Part shown: positions 44,218 through 52,608 of the stretch, one piece after another
Numbering within the stretch: position 1 is the first letter of the stretch
Layout: the number at the start of each line of letters is the position of its first letter
Assembly (NCBI GenBank): GCA_024225635.1
Contig: JAAEMK010000497.1
Location: forward strand, 248,001-312,000
DNA length: 64,000 bases
DNA from: Desulfobacteraceae bacterium
GTDB taxonomy: Bacteria > Desulfobacterota > Desulfobacteria > Desulfobacterales > Desulfobacteraceae
Direction of reading: 5' to 3'
Notes under the pieces: generated by a model
Told to the model about the DNA's origin: nothing
The model's database searches: none
The model's input: only the letters and a program-made list of their open reading frames with translations
Position numbers and translations under genes: made by a program

Positions 44218-44264
44218 GCCCAGTATCTGCAGTGTCTCAAACCATGTCCCATGTCCCATGCCCC

Positions 44265-44942
44265 TTATCCCTGCTCGGAGAGATCCGCCACCCCGTCGGG
44301 ATCGAGGATGGTGATGATCCGGTTGTCCACCTGGATGAGACCGTCATGGGTCATGCGGGTCAGGATTCGCGAGATCGTCTCGGGTGTGGTTCCAAGGAGC
44401 CCTGCCAGCTGTGTTTTGGAGACAGGCAGGCGGACCGGCCCCGGGTGCTCCTGTTCCCGGCGGGTGGCCATGAGATAGGATGCCAGCCGGGCCGGCACCT
44501 CCTTGAGGGCGAGATTTTCCACCATCACCGTAAACTCCCTGAGCCGCATGGAGAGGACGGCCAGCATGTTGAGGGCAAGGTTTGGATGGGTTGCGATCAG
44601 CTCGATAAACCGCTTTCTCGGAAAAAAAATCAGGGTCGAGTTGGTCACGGCCAGGGCGGATGCGGGGAACTGCCTGCCGGTGAACACCGGCACCTCGCCA
44701 AAGGGTTTTCCCGGACCGTAGATATGGAGGATATGCTCCTTGCCCCCAAAGGAGAGCTTGAAGATCTTGACCTTGCCGGTCTCCACCACATAGAACCCGT
44801 TGCAGGGGTCCCCGTCCGTGAATATCACCTCTCCTTTTTTGACTGTTCGCCTTTCGCACACCGAGGCGATCTCCTCCAGGTTTTCCCTGTCAAGCCCCTG
44901 GAACAGGGGAACGAAGCCGATTGTTTTCATGATTGATTTCAT
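44265..44942 (-). CDS. Crp/Fnr family regulator (candidate HcpR-type)
   Basis: 225 residues. The cNMP-type beta-roll (GEVIFTDGDPCNGFYVVETGKVKIF) and long dimer helix are followed by a winged helix whose recognition helix reads TTPETISRILTRM. The E-x2-S-R pattern is that of FNR, which reads TTGAT half-sites. The FNR cysteine set for an Fe-S cluster is absent (only two scattered cysteines early on), so sensing must differ; HcpR proteins of sulfate reducers are a known case. It is the only Crp/Fnr gene in the window and a good candidate for the TTGAT-N4-ATCAA boxes at 38605 and 41381. Confidence 0.88.
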   Translation of the reverse strand: MKSIMKTIGFVPLFQGLDRENLEEIASVCERRTVKKGEVIFTDGDPCNGFYVVETGKVKIFKLSFGGKEHILHIYGPGKPFGEVPVFTGRQFPASALAVTNSTLIFFPRKRFIELIATHPNLALNMLAVLSMRLREFTVMVENLALKEVPARLASYLMATRREQEHPGPVRLPVSKTQLAGLLGTTPETISRILTRMTHDGLIQVDNRIITILDPDGVADLSEQG

Positions 44943-45087
44943 GGTTCTTTTTTATATGTTCCGTCCCCTTGTGTAAACCCTAAAAACAACCGTCACGGGT
45001 CAAACGGAAAATTTCGAGACCTGGTTCAAGATGGCGTCCGGGGTCTTTTTTGCCTTGGCTGGCCCCCTCACGGCAAGTACTGACAGG

Positions 45088-45810
45088 TCATTCCAGGAGA
45101 ACGGGGATCGATTTCCCCAGGCAGATCCGGTTCAGACCCATGAGGGTGTCCCTGGCGATCACCTCGACCCCGGACTTGACCACCCGGCCCAGTAGCCGGG
45201 CATAGGCGGGGTCTATGTCGGCGGCGGGTTTGAACACTTTCGCATCCATGCGCTGGATGAGAAAAAAGATCACCCCCCGCTTGCCCAGGGAAACAAGGCG
45301 CTCAAGTTCGGCCAGGTGTTTCTGCCCCCGTGTGGTCACGGCATCCGGGAACCGCGCAACCCCCTCTTCAACAAGGGTGCAGTTTTTTACTTCCACAAAG
45401 CACTCCTCTCCGGCCCCGTTGGAGAGCAGCAGGTCGAGCCGGGTGTGCTCACCGCTCTTCACCTCGGGCCGAACCGAGGTGTAACCGGAAAGCTCCGGCA
45501 CAAGCCCCCCGGCAATGGAGTCCCGGACCAGCTTGTTGGGAACCAGGGTGTTGATGCCGATGAGGGTGGAGGGCAGCTCCATCAGCTCCCAGGTGTAGTT
45601 GAGCTTTCGCCTGGGGTTATCGCTCTCGGAGAGATAGACCCTTGCGCCGGGGGTGGAACACCCCCGCATGGATCCGGTATTGGGACAATGGGCCGTGACC
45701 ACGTCCCCGTTTTCAAGTTTCACATCCGCCAGAAACCGTTTGTACCGCTTTACAAGGGTACCTGGAATCAATTTCGGTAATACATGTCCGTTGTAAGCCA
45801 TTTCCTGCAT
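45088..45810 (-). CDS. sfsA: SfsA nuclease
   Basis: 240 residues, family length. Known motifs are VTAHCPNTGSMRGC, KLNYTWELMEL, GEHTRLDLLL and FVEVKNCTL followed by FPDAVTTRGQKHL; the D-x(n)-E-x-K core is that of PD-(D/E)XK nucleases. SfsA was first named for maltose regulation in E. coli and is now seen as a DNA/RNA nuclease. It sits 6 bp after the DUF2400-type gene, in an operon. Confidence 0.94.
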   Translation of the reverse strand: MQEMAYNGHVLPKLIPGTLVKRYKRFLADVKLENGDVVTAHCPNTGSMRGCSTPGARVYLSESDNPRRKLNYTWELMELPSTLIGINTLVPNKLVRDSIAGGLVPELSGYTSVRPEVKSGEHTRLDLLLSNGAGEECFVEVKNCTLVEEGVARFPDAVTTRGQKHLAELERLVSLGKRGVIFFLIQRMDAKVFKPAADIDPAYARLLGRVVKSGVEVIARDTLMGLNRICLGKSIPVLLE

Positions 45811-45816
45811 GCGCTC

Positions 45817-46599
45817 CTATGATTTCTCCAATAAAATTTCAAGATCCCCAGGGCTCATCTCCTCCCTGATGCCGAACCGAGTCAAGCAAAAGTCATACCG
45901 GACCGGATCCAGGGGGGAGAGTTGCCTGAACCCCCGGGTGATCTCCAGGGCGGTTGCGAGGTTGGCCTGTTTTCGGCGGGTAAAGCCCAGCAGGACGCCC
46001 ACGCGAAACATGTGGGTGTCCAGGGGAACCACCAGGGCCGATCCCGGAATTTTTTCCCAGCCGCCGGGGTCGATCCGGTCCTGCCGGACCATCCACCTGA
46101 GAAACAGGTTGTTGCGTTTGCAGGCACTCTTCCTGTCGGGATCAGCGGCAAGTATGCCGGTCTCCCCCCTGGCGGAGATCTCCTTGATAAAGACGGACAG
46201 GGCCGGGATCACGGTTACGTGGTCCGGGGAATACCCCTGGAGAAAGCAGGCTTCCAGGGACCCGAACCGGTTGAGCACATCCCTGACCCCCAAAAGCAGG
46301 GTGGAAAGGTGGGCGCCGGTGGTGAACCGGTACTTGAAGTCCTTAAAATCACGGATAATATCTCCCTCATCCCGACTCAGCAGATAATCCCGTGGCGAGG
46401 GCCCGAGGATTTCAAGCACCCGGGACACGGCCTTGAGAATCTGGGCCACCCGGCCATAGGCAAGGAGGGCGGCAACAAGCCCTGCGATCTCCCGCTCACC
46501 GATCCCGGGATAATCATAAAGGAACTGGAGGGGGTCGGGGGCCACGTAATCCCGCCTGTTGTAGCGGCGATAAATGTCATCAAGTCTCTTTTTCAACAT
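45817..46599 (-). CDS. TIGR02757 (DUF2400) family protein
   Basis: About 260 residues. The start MLKKRLDDIYRRYNRRDYV, then DPLQFLYDY, EIAGLVAALLAYGRVAQILK, and the later NLFLRWMVRQDRIDPGGW and VPLDTHMFRVG are family hallmarks. It has a helix-hairpin-helix-like base-excision glycosylase fold feeling, but no reaction is established. ATG 46599 is preceded by AGGA; the extension to 46641 is not. It is cotranscribed with sfsA. Confidence 0.88.
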   Translation of the reverse strand: MLKKRLDDIYRRYNRRDYVAPDPLQFLYDYPGIGEREIAGLVAALLAYGRVAQILKAVSRVLEILGPSPRDYLLSRDEGDIIRDFKDFKYRFTTGAHLSTLLLGVRDVLNRFGSLEACFLQGYSPDHVTVIPALSVFIKEISARGETGILAADPDRKSACKRNNLFLRWMVRQDRIDPGGWEKIPGSALVVPLDTHMFRVGVLLGFTRRKQANLATALEITRGFRQLSPLDPVRYDFCLTRFGIREEMSPGDLEILLEKS

Positions 46600-46743
46600 A
46601 TGGTACGATTCCTGTTCGTTTTTTACCTTGACTAAAAACATGAGCTACACTTTAATGGACATTCCGTTTATTACAGAATCACGGGTTATCCCGCTGAAAC
46701 AGCAATATATATACAACGTCATCAATCCTAAGGAGCAATCAGC

Positions 46744-47595
46744 ATGCTGAATGACAAAAAAATAGGTTTTATTGGATGTGGTAACATGGGAGAGGCTCTC
46801 ATCAGCGGTCTTGTTCTTTCCGGGGCGGCAAAGCCTGAAAATATCATCTGCTCGGATGTAAGACCGGACCAGCTCGATTCCGTCCATGAAAAATACAAGA
46901 TTGTCACCACAACCAACAACCTTGAAGTGGTTCACTGGTCGGAAATCGTGATCTATGCCACAAAACCCCAGATCCTCCACACCGTTCTCAGGGAGACGGC
47001 GCCGGCCCTTGACATGTCCAAGCTGATCATCTCCATTGCCGCGGGCGTTCCCCTGGCCGCCATTGAATCCTGCCTGGACAGAAAACTTCGCCTGATCAGG
47101 GTGATGCCCAACATCTGCGCCTTTGTCAAGGAGAGCGCCACGGCGATCGCGGCGGGAAAGAACGTGCTCAACGGAGACATCGAACTTGCAAAAGCCGTGT
47201 TCGACTCGGTGGGCAAGAGCGTCTTTATCCAGGAAAACGTTCTCATGGACGCCTTTACCGGGTTGAGCGGCAGCGGACCGGCCTACATCTTCATGGTCAT
47301 CGACGCCATGGCGGACGCAGGGGTCAAGATGGGACTGTCCAGGAAAGACTCTCTCTTCCTGTCCACCCAGACCGTCATGGGTGCGGCCAAAATGCTCCTT
47401 GAATCCAACGAGCATCCGGGCGAACTCAAGGACAGGGTCACCTCCCCCGGCGGAACCGCCATTGCCGGCATTCATACCCTGGAGCAGGGCGGCCTCAGGA
47501 CCACCATGATCAATGCCGTGGAAGCGGCATCAAAACGCTCCACCGAGCTTGGTGAGCTGATGATCAAAAACTTTGCCGAAAATAACGCGAAATAG
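46744..47595 (+). CDS. proC: Pyrroline-5-carboxylate reductase
   Basis: 283 residues. Makes proline from pyrroline-5-carboxylate with NAD(P)H. IGFIGCGNMGEALISG is the dinucleotide site. The C-terminal dimer domain has GLSGSGPAYIFMVIDAMADAGVKMG and VTSPGGTAIAGIHTLE, the ProC signature. AAGGAGCAATCAGC precedes the ATG. It is a single gene, divergent from the DUF2400-type gene. Confidence 0.96.
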   Translation: MLNDKKIGFIGCGNMGEALISGLVLSGAAKPENIICSDVRPDQLDSVHEKYKIVTTTNNLEVVHWSEIVIYATKPQILHTVLRETAPALDMSKLIISIAAGVPLAAIESCLDRKLRLIRVMPNICAFVKESATAIAAGKNVLNGDIELAKAVFDSVGKSVFIQENVLMDAFTGLSGSGPAYIFMVIDAMADAGVKMGLSRKDSLFLSTQTVMGAAKMLLESNEHPGELKDRVTSPGGTAIAGIHTLEQGGLRTTMINAVEAASKRSTELGELMIKNFAENNAK

Positions 47596-47600
47596 ACGCG

Positions 47601-48083
47601 TCATCCCAGGGTGCCCAGGAGTTCGGCATAGGGCTCCATGAGCCGGGGCTGTGCCTTGAAGAGCCGTTTCAGGCCCAGCACGGCCCCCTGCCGCAAGGGC
47701 GCGTACTCCAGATAGTTACCCTCTGAATCCACATAGGAGATGAGGATCTTGTGAAACTCCCTGGCAAGCCCGTCGTGCTCGGCCATGATCTCCCCCATGG
47801 CCTCGGGCGCGCCCCATCCGATCCCGCCGGATTCATCGTTCAAACTCCACATGAGGCGCCGCATCACGATCCTGGCCGCCTCCATCTCCTGGTCGGCAAG
47901 GGCGGCCACCACTTTTCCCATGGCGGCCACGGCCCTTGTCTTTATTCTTTCATCACTGCTCTGTATATAGGAGAAAAGCGGGTTGACCACCCGTTTTGGG
48001 GGGAAACCCAGGATCTCCTCCGGAAAGGTGTGACCGTCATTCCGGGAAAGAAGCCCATGCACCTTTTTCTTAAGCGTCTTCAT
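47601..48083 (-). CDS. HEAT-repeat protein, DVU0298 family
   Basis: About 160 residues of helical HEAT-like repeats (NPLFSYIQSSDERIKTRAVAAMGKVVAALA, EAARIVMRRLMWSLNDESGGIGWGAPEAMGEIMA). The GGIGWGAPEAMGE motif and the ending match the DVU0298 family of sulfate reducers, function unknown. The start at 48083 lies inside the end of the ferredoxin gene (14-bp overlap); a longer frame from 48239 would overlap that gene entirely. It converges closely on proC (5 bp gap). Confidence 0.78.
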   Translation of the reverse strand: MKTLKKKVHGLLSRNDGHTFPEEILGFPPKRVVNPLFSYIQSSDERIKTRAVAAMGKVVAALADQEMEAARIVMRRLMWSLNDESGGIGWGAPEAMGEIMAEHDGLAREFHKILISYVDSEGNYLEYAPLRQGAVLGLKRLFKAQPRLMEPYAELLGTLG

Positions 48084-48264
48084 CCCATTCAATGCAATCT
48101 CCCCTGCAGCTCTTGATGATCTCATTAATATCCTCTTCCGGGTAGTCGTCCGTCTCAAGCACCTCAATGTACCCTGCATGATTCTTTCTGAAAATGTAGG
48201 GGCATAAATCGGTGCAGATGTCGCAAAGGACACATCCACTCAAATCAATTTCCGGTCTTTTCAA
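48070..48264 (-). CDS. Small ferredoxin
   Basis: 64 residues. CVLCDICTDLCP binds one [4Fe-4S] cluster, with the distal cysteines in CRGDCIEW. It is similar in plan to the ferredoxin at 44020. The start codon is TTG (48264); no ATG or GTG is available. It overlaps the upstream gene by 20 bp and the HEAT-repeat gene by 14 bp, so all three are probably translated as a unit. Confidence 0.82.
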   Translation of the reverse strand: MKRPEIDLSGCVLCDICTDLCPYIFRKNHAGYIEVLETDDYPEEDINEIIKSCRGDCIEWDEDA

Positions 48265-48484
48265 CGTCTCTTTCGCACTCCTTCCACCAGCCCTTTCTCA
48301 TGTGGTTATCCCTCTCTTTTCTTGCAAGCTCCCTCAGTTTGAAGCCTGAATCCAGGAGAACACCGTACAAGATACCGCATCCCGAATCCTCCCGCTCTTC
48401 ATCCCCTTTCCGGGCCAGAAGAATCATCTGCTCCGCAAGTTCAAGGGCCTTTAAAATGTTGTTGTCGCATGGTTTCTGCAGCAT
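48245..48484 (-). CDS. Hypothetical protein of the ferredoxin/HEAT cluster
   Basis: 79 residues from ATG 48484, rich in charged helix (ILKALELAEQMILLARKGDEE, GVLLDSGFKLRELARKERDNHMRKGWW). I recognise no family. The frame stays open to 48733, but that stretch carries the inverted repeat at 48633-48681 and the sigma54 promoter of cydAB on the other strand, so the short form with GGGAG upstream is preferred. It overlaps the ferredoxin start by 20 bp. Confidence 0.5.
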   Translation of the reverse strand: MLQKPCDNNILKALELAEQMILLARKGDEEREDSGCGILYGVLLDSGFKLRELARKERDNHMRKGWWKECERDVEKTGN

Positions 48485-48632
48485 CTGGAAATAGTCTCCC
48501 GCCTGTTTAACTAATGATTTCTTCCGTGAATGGAACAGTGCAGCAACCGTGCCACCTTGATTCTTCAGGTCCGCTCCGGCAGTGGTAAGGCGTCCGGGCC
48601 GTTGATCCGGGGTTCCCGGCCCTTGACACCCC

Positions 48633-48681
48633 TGTCTCATTGCATCAAAATCGTATGATACGGTTATGTTGCAATGAGACA
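48633..48681. promoter_or_regulatory. Candidate enhancer-binding-protein site upstream of cydAB
   Basis: TGTCTCATTGCA (48633-48644) and its exact complement TGCAATGAGACA (48670-48681) flank a 25-bp spacer that itself holds the palindrome CGTATGATACG (48652-48662). A further half (TGTCT) follows at once, making AGACATGTCT. The centre is about 95 bp before the predicted sigma54 start, the normal place for an activator site. Confidence 0.65.
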
Positions 48682-48725
48682 TGTCTGCTTCCCGGCCCGG
48701 GTCCCTTTCCAGGGTAAGCTCCCTC

Positions 48726-48741
48726 TGGCACAATAGTTGCT
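48726..48741 (+). promoter_or_regulatory. Sigma54 promoter of cydAB
   Basis: TGGCACAATAGTTGCT has GG (48727-48728) and GC (48739-48740) exactly 10 bp apart, as the -24/-12 consensus TGGCAC-N5-TTGC requires. Start near 48752, leader about 170 bases. Confidence 0.82.
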
Positions 48742-48920
48742 TTTCTGTAATTCAGCTTTCGATCCATGGAATAATTAAAAAGGCCCATGGTAAAATCCGG
48801 AAGTTTGGTTTATAGATTATTTAATTGGCAATTCTCGATCAGCGACGGCGTACTCCCCTTGCCCAAGGGCGCTGTTGTCCTGACCGGACCAATGTTCATT
48901 CACCAATCATAGGAGAAACC

Positions 48921-50231
48921 ATGGATCCTGTTTTTCTATCAAGGCTTCAGTTTGCCGCTGCAACCATGTTCCATTTCCTGTTCGTTCCCCTGACACTGGG
49001 GCTTTCCATCATTATCGCCTACATGGAGACCCAATACGCCAGAACCGGGGATACAAGATACCTGAGAATGACCAAATTCTGGGGTAAACTCTTTTTGATA
49101 AATTTCGCCGTCGGCGTTGTCACGGGCATCACCCTGGAGTTCCAGTTCGGCACCAACTGGTCGAGGTATTCGGAATATGTGGGGGATGTGTTCGGCTCCC
49201 TGCTCGCCATTGAGGCCACCGTCGCCTTTTTCCTGGAATCCACCTTCATCGGAATCTGGATATTCGGCTGGAAAAAGCTCTCCCCCAGGGCCCATGCCGG
49301 TGTTATGTGGCTTGTGGCCATTGCGGGCAACTTCTCGGCCATCTGGATACTTACTGCCAACGGGTTCATGCAGCATCCCGTGGGCTACACCATCCGCAAC
49401 AACAGGGCTGAGATGACCGACTTCACCGAGTTGTTGTTCAACAAATTCTCCATACTCGAAATTCTCCACACCGTTCCCTCGGCCTGCCTGCTTGGCGCAT
49501 TTTTCGTCATGGGTGTCAGCGCCTATCACCTTTTGAAAAAACAGCACGTGGAGCTATTCCACCGCTCCTTCAGGATTGCTCTGGTGTTCGGTTTTGTCTC
49601 CGCCCTTGTTGTCGCCTTTACCGGGGATCTCCACGGCGTCCATGTGGCCGAGGTCCAGCCGGCCAAGCTTGCCGCCATGGAGGCCCACTGGGAAACCACG
49701 GCGGAAGCCCCCATCGTTCTCTTTGCCTGGCCCGACCAGGAAGCTGAAAAGAACCTCTGGGAATTCGGTTCCATCCCCGGCCTCTTGAGCTTCCTTGGAT
49801 TCCACGACTTCAACGCAACGGTTCGGGGCCTTGCCGACTTTCCCAAGGAGGACCGGCCCCCGGTGCTTCTCACCTTCATCGGTTTCAGGGTCATGGTGGG
49901 CCTGGGTACTTTGTTCATCCTCCTCACCCTGATCGGCCTGATCAAGCGCAACCGTCTTATGGAGTCCCCCGGCTATCTCAAGATCATGCTCTGGGCCATT
50001 CCCCTGCCCTACATCGCCATCGAGATGGGATGGATGGTGGCCGAGGTGGGACGACAGCCCTGGATCGTCTACGGGTTGATGAGAACCTCCGAGGCGGCCT
50101 CGCCAATCGCGGGCTACCAGGTGCTGATCTCCCTTGTCGCTTTTGTCCTTGTCTACGGCCTGCTGGGCGCGGTGGGATTCTTTCTCATGGCCAAAAACGC
50201 CATCAAAGGGCCGGCTCCGGAAGAGGCCTAG
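48921..50231 (+). CDS. cydA: Cytochrome bd quinol oxidase subunit I
   Basis: 436 residues. Oxidises quinol and reduces O2 to water without pumping protons. Heme ligands are the His in MFHFLFVP (heme b595 side), the His in FNKFSILEILHTVP (heme b558) and the Met in EMGWMVAEVGRQPW (heme b558). GRQPW is the family signature. The Q-loop is short, as in many anaerobes. The start was set by AGGAGAAACC; the frame runs 96 bp further upstream without support. It is driven by a sigma54 promoter and serves oxygen removal. Confidence 0.96.
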   Translation: MDPVFLSRLQFAAATMFHFLFVPLTLGLSIIIAYMETQYARTGDTRYLRMTKFWGKLFLINFAVGVVTGITLEFQFGTNWSRYSEYVGDVFGSLLAIEATVAFFLESTFIGIWIFGWKKLSPRAHAGVMWLVAIAGNFSAIWILTANGFMQHPVGYTIRNNRAEMTDFTELLFNKFSILEILHTVPSACLLGAFFVMGVSAYHLLKKQHVELFHRSFRIALVFGFVSALVVAFTGDLHGVHVAEVQPAKLAAMEAHWETTAEAPIVLFAWPDQEAEKNLWEFGSIPGLLSFLGFHDFNATVRGLADFPKEDRPPVLLTFIGFRVMVGLGTLFILLTLIGLIKRNRLMESPGYLKIMLWAIPLPYIAIEMGWMVAEVGRQPWIVYGLMRTSEAASPIAGYQVLISLVAFVLVYGLLGAVGFFLMAKNAIKGPAPEEA

Positions 50232-50294
50232 CATAAGGTTTACCATTAACATGTTCTTTCAAACTCATATTCACAAAAACAGGAGCGTACAATC

Positions 50295-51311
50295 ATGATA
50301 TTGCAGACAACCTGGTTCTTTCTATGGGGCCTTTTATGGGCGATCTTTTTCATGACGGACGGATTTGACTTTGGCGTTGGAACCCTCTATCCCTTTCTGG
50401 GGAAAACCGATACGGACCGGCGGATGATGATCAATTCCGTGGGTCCCCTCTGGGACGGCAACGAAGTATGGCTGATCACCGCTGGAGGCGTTACCTTTGC
50501 CGCCTTTCCCAAAGTGTATGCGGTGATGTTTTCAACCCTCTACACTCCCCTGCTGCTGATACTCTTCGCCCTTATTCTCAGGGGCGTTGCCTTTGAATTC
50601 CGGGGCCAGATCGACTCCCCTGGTTGGAAGCGGATCTGGGACGCCTGCATCTTTGTGGGAAGCGCGGCCCCCGGCCTTCTTTTTGGCGTGGCCTTTGCCA
50701 ATATCTTCAGGGGCATCCCCTTTGACAGCCAGGGAATTTACCATGGGCACCTTCTCATGCTCCTCAACCCCTACGGCTTCCTCGGGGGCGTCCTCTTCCT
50801 GGTTCTCTTCATGGTCCACGGCGCCAACTGGCTTGCCATCAGGACCGGCGGGGATCTCCACGACAGGGCGGTGGCAACGGCCCATAAACTATGGGTCCTC
50901 CTTGTCGCCCTGGCGGTTCTCTTTCTTGGCGCAAGCTTTTTCGCCACCTCCCTCTATGACAACTATGTCAAATACCCGGCCCTGTTTCTGATCATCCTTG
51001 GGACCGTGGCCGCCCTGCTGGGGATCAAGTTTTTCCTTAACCGAAAGCATTACTTCAAGGCCTGGTTTTCATCGGCCGCCACCATTGTCGGGGCCACTTT
51101 TTTCGGCATAGCTGGTCTCTTCCCCGCCCTGTTTCCCTCCCTTACGGACAGCGGGGCCACCCTGACCGCGTTCAATGCGTCCTCGAGTCCCCTGACCCTG
51201 AAGATCATGCTCACTGTGGTGGTGCTCTTTCTTCCCCTGGTCATCGCCTACCAGATCTGGGCCTACAACCTGTTCAAGGGAAAAGTGGCCGAAGAGGACC
51301 TTGAGTACTGA
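50295..51311 (+). CDS. cydB: Cytochrome bd quinol oxidase subunit II
   Basis: 338 residues, eight to nine membrane helices. FFMTDGFDFGVGTLYPFL, GPLWDGNEVWLITAGGVTFAAFP and ILRGVAFEFRGQ are CydB hallmarks. Forms the heterodimer with CydA, 63 bp downstream of it. AACAGGAGCGTACAATC precedes the start. No cydX-like small frame is seen right after it; a DUF2892 protein follows instead. Confidence 0.96.
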   Translation: MILQTTWFFLWGLLWAIFFMTDGFDFGVGTLYPFLGKTDTDRRMMINSVGPLWDGNEVWLITAGGVTFAAFPKVYAVMFSTLYTPLLLILFALILRGVAFEFRGQIDSPGWKRIWDACIFVGSAAPGLLFGVAFANIFRGIPFDSQGIYHGHLLMLLNPYGFLGGVLFLVLFMVHGANWLAIRTGGDLHDRAVATAHKLWVLLVALAVLFLGASFFATSLYDNYVKYPALFLIILGTVAALLGIKFFLNRKHYFKAWFSSAATIVGATFFGIAGLFPALFPSLTDSGATLTAFNASSSPLTLKIMLTVVVLFLPLVIAYQIWAYNLFKGKVAEEDLEY

Positions 51312-51399
51312 CCCGTAAAATAAAAAAGGACCGACAAAAAGGTGACCGGGAATAACCGTGAAAACCAACCAGCCAAGCAAAAAAAGGAGGTTTAACCCA

Positions 51400-51600
51400 A
51401 TGAATATCGACAGAATCGTTCTTGCCGTTGCAGGCGCCATTATACTGATCACCGTTGTTTTTGCGGTTTCCCACAGCATCCACTGGCTATGGGTCACCGC
51501 CTTTGTCGGCGCCAATCTTTTCCAGGCGGCATTCACCGGTTTTTGCCCCATTGCCCACATTCTGGAGGCGTCGGGGGTTAAATCGGGAAAAGCGTTTTAA
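51400..51600 (+). CDS. DUF2892 (YgaP membrane domain) protein
   Basis: 66 residues with two membrane helices ([18 protein letters not shown] and [27 protein letters not shown]). The FTGFCP motif is that of the DUF2892/YgaP transmembrane domain. AAAAAGGAGG lies nine bases upstream of the chosen ATG. Its place between cydB and rubredoxin suggests a part in oxygen or redox stress. Confidence 0.85.
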   Translation: MNIDRIVLAVAGAIILITVVFAVSHSIHWLWVTAFVGANLFQAAFTGFCPIAHILEASGVKSGKAF

Positions 51601-51633
51601 AAGATGAATTAACCACAACAAAAGGAGACCATT

Positions 51634-51792
51634 ATGGACAAGTATGTATGCGATCTGTGCGGTTATGTGTATGACCCGGCAACCGGGGATCCCGACAATG
51701 GAATCGATGCCGGAACAAGCTTTGACGATCTTCCGGAAGACTGGGTCTGCCCGGTGTGCGGCGCTGACAAAAGCGAATTCTCAAAGGAGTAA
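51634..51792 (+). CDS. Rubredoxin
   Basis: 52 residues, the classical length. The iron site is [10 protein letters not shown] and [10 protein letters not shown], with the usual [19 protein letters not shown] between. A one-electron carrier, here probably feeding oxygen or peroxide reduction with cytochrome bd and the ferritin-like protein. AAAAGGAGACC precedes the ATG. It ends the cyd operon before a strong terminator. Confidence 0.97.
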   Translation: MDKYVCDLCGYVYDPATGDPDNGIDAGTSFDDLPEDWVCPVCGADKSEFSKE

Positions 51793-51800
51793 TCACAGAT

Positions 51801-51850
51801 AAACAAAAGGCTCCCCCCGGCCTCAAGCCCGGAGGGAGCCTTTTGTTTTC
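51801..51850. terminator. Strong bidirectional terminator after rubredoxin
   Basis: AAACAAAAGGCTCCC...GGGAGCCTTTTGTTTT forms a long stem with a CCGG/CCGG top and U-runs on both strands. It separates the convergent cyd operon and ferritin-like gene. Confidence 0.9.
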
Positions 51851-51864
51851 CAGATGCCCCGGGC

Positions 51865-52320
51865 CTACCACACCTCGGGATAGCCCACATCCATGAACGC
51901 CTGTTCAAGTTTCAGCTTGTGCCCCCGCTCCATGGCGGCAAGATCGAGGAACACCTTTTTCTGTTCCTTGTCCAGGCAGTTGTGGGCAAGCATATTATAC
52001 TCGTTCAAGGCCTGTTCCTCCTTTTTCATGGCAAGGGCGATGGCGTCCGAGGGTTTCATGGCCATGGAGAGTCTGGGTTCATCAACGGTTTCAGCCACCC
52101 TGTAGTCAATATCTTCCCTGAAATGGAGAGATATGGTATCACTTTTCAGGATGTTCCTGAGAAGTTTCTCATGCATCTTCTCCTCTTTGGCAAAGTGTTC
52201 AAACATCTCCTTGAGATAGGGGTCTTTCACCTTTTCCGCGGCCGCCCCGTAAAATTCCCAAGCCTCTATCTCGTTGGCTATGGCCATGTCGATAATGTTC
52301 TTATAGGTCTCAAGATTCAT
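51865..52320 (-). CDS. Ferritin-like (rubrerythrin family) diiron protein
   Basis: 151 residues, one four-helix bundle. The diiron ligands are in ANEIEAWEFY, KEEKMHEKLL, KKEEQALNEYN and MERGHKLKLEQ (E...E-x2-H twice). There is no rubredoxin tail, so it would depend on a separate rubredoxin such as the one encoded opposite. A role in peroxide or iron handling is likely. GGGGGAAAAG precedes the chosen ATG; seven more codons upstream are possible but have no site. Confidence 0.85.
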   Translation of the reverse strand: MNLETYKNIIDMAIANEIEAWEFYGAAAEKVKDPYLKEMFEHFAKEEKMHEKLLRNILKSDTISLHFREDIDYRVAETVDEPRLSMAMKPSDAIALAMKKEEQALNEYNMLAHNCLDKEQKKVFLDLAAMERGHKLKLEQAFMDVGYPEVW

Positions 52321-52373
52321 CTTTTCCCCCATTTTACCCATTGATCAAATTTGAATTCGTCATTTTAACGGCG

Positions 52374-52607
52374 TCAATCTTCCTGGGGCCAGGCCTTGAC
52401 CTCCTGTTCCGCCACATGGTAACAGAAACGGTCCCATTCAAATTCCCTTAAACTGACCGGACACCTGAGCTTCACCTTCCTTTCCGTCAGGTTCACCACC
52501 TCCCAATCGCCTTTTCGGGGACCGCCGTCAATATGGATTTTCTGCCCCGGGTAAAAATCAAACAATGAAAAAACCGTAACCCTGTAACCTTCGGCTGGAT
52601 CGGCCAT
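52374..52607 (-). CDS. Hypothetical protein
   Basis: 77 residues. It looks like a small beta barrel (VFSLFDFYPGQKIHIDGGPRKGDWEVVNLTERKVKLRCPVSLREFEW). No family recognised, though similar short proteins are common in sulfate reducers. GGAGG lies eight bases before ATG 52607. It starts one base after the stop of the truncated oxidoreductase gene, so the two are coupled. Confidence 0.6.
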   Translation of the reverse strand: MADPAEGYRVTVFSLFDFYPGQKIHIDGGPRKGDWEVVNLTERKVKLRCPVSLREFEWDRFCYHVAEQEVKAWPQED

Positions 52608-52608
52608 A

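Noticed and set aside
48485-48733. N-terminal extension of the hypothetical protein upstream of the small ferredoxin
   Set aside because: The stretch contains the cydAB sigma54 promoter and its inverted repeat, and its translation looks non-coding, so the shorter start is preferred.
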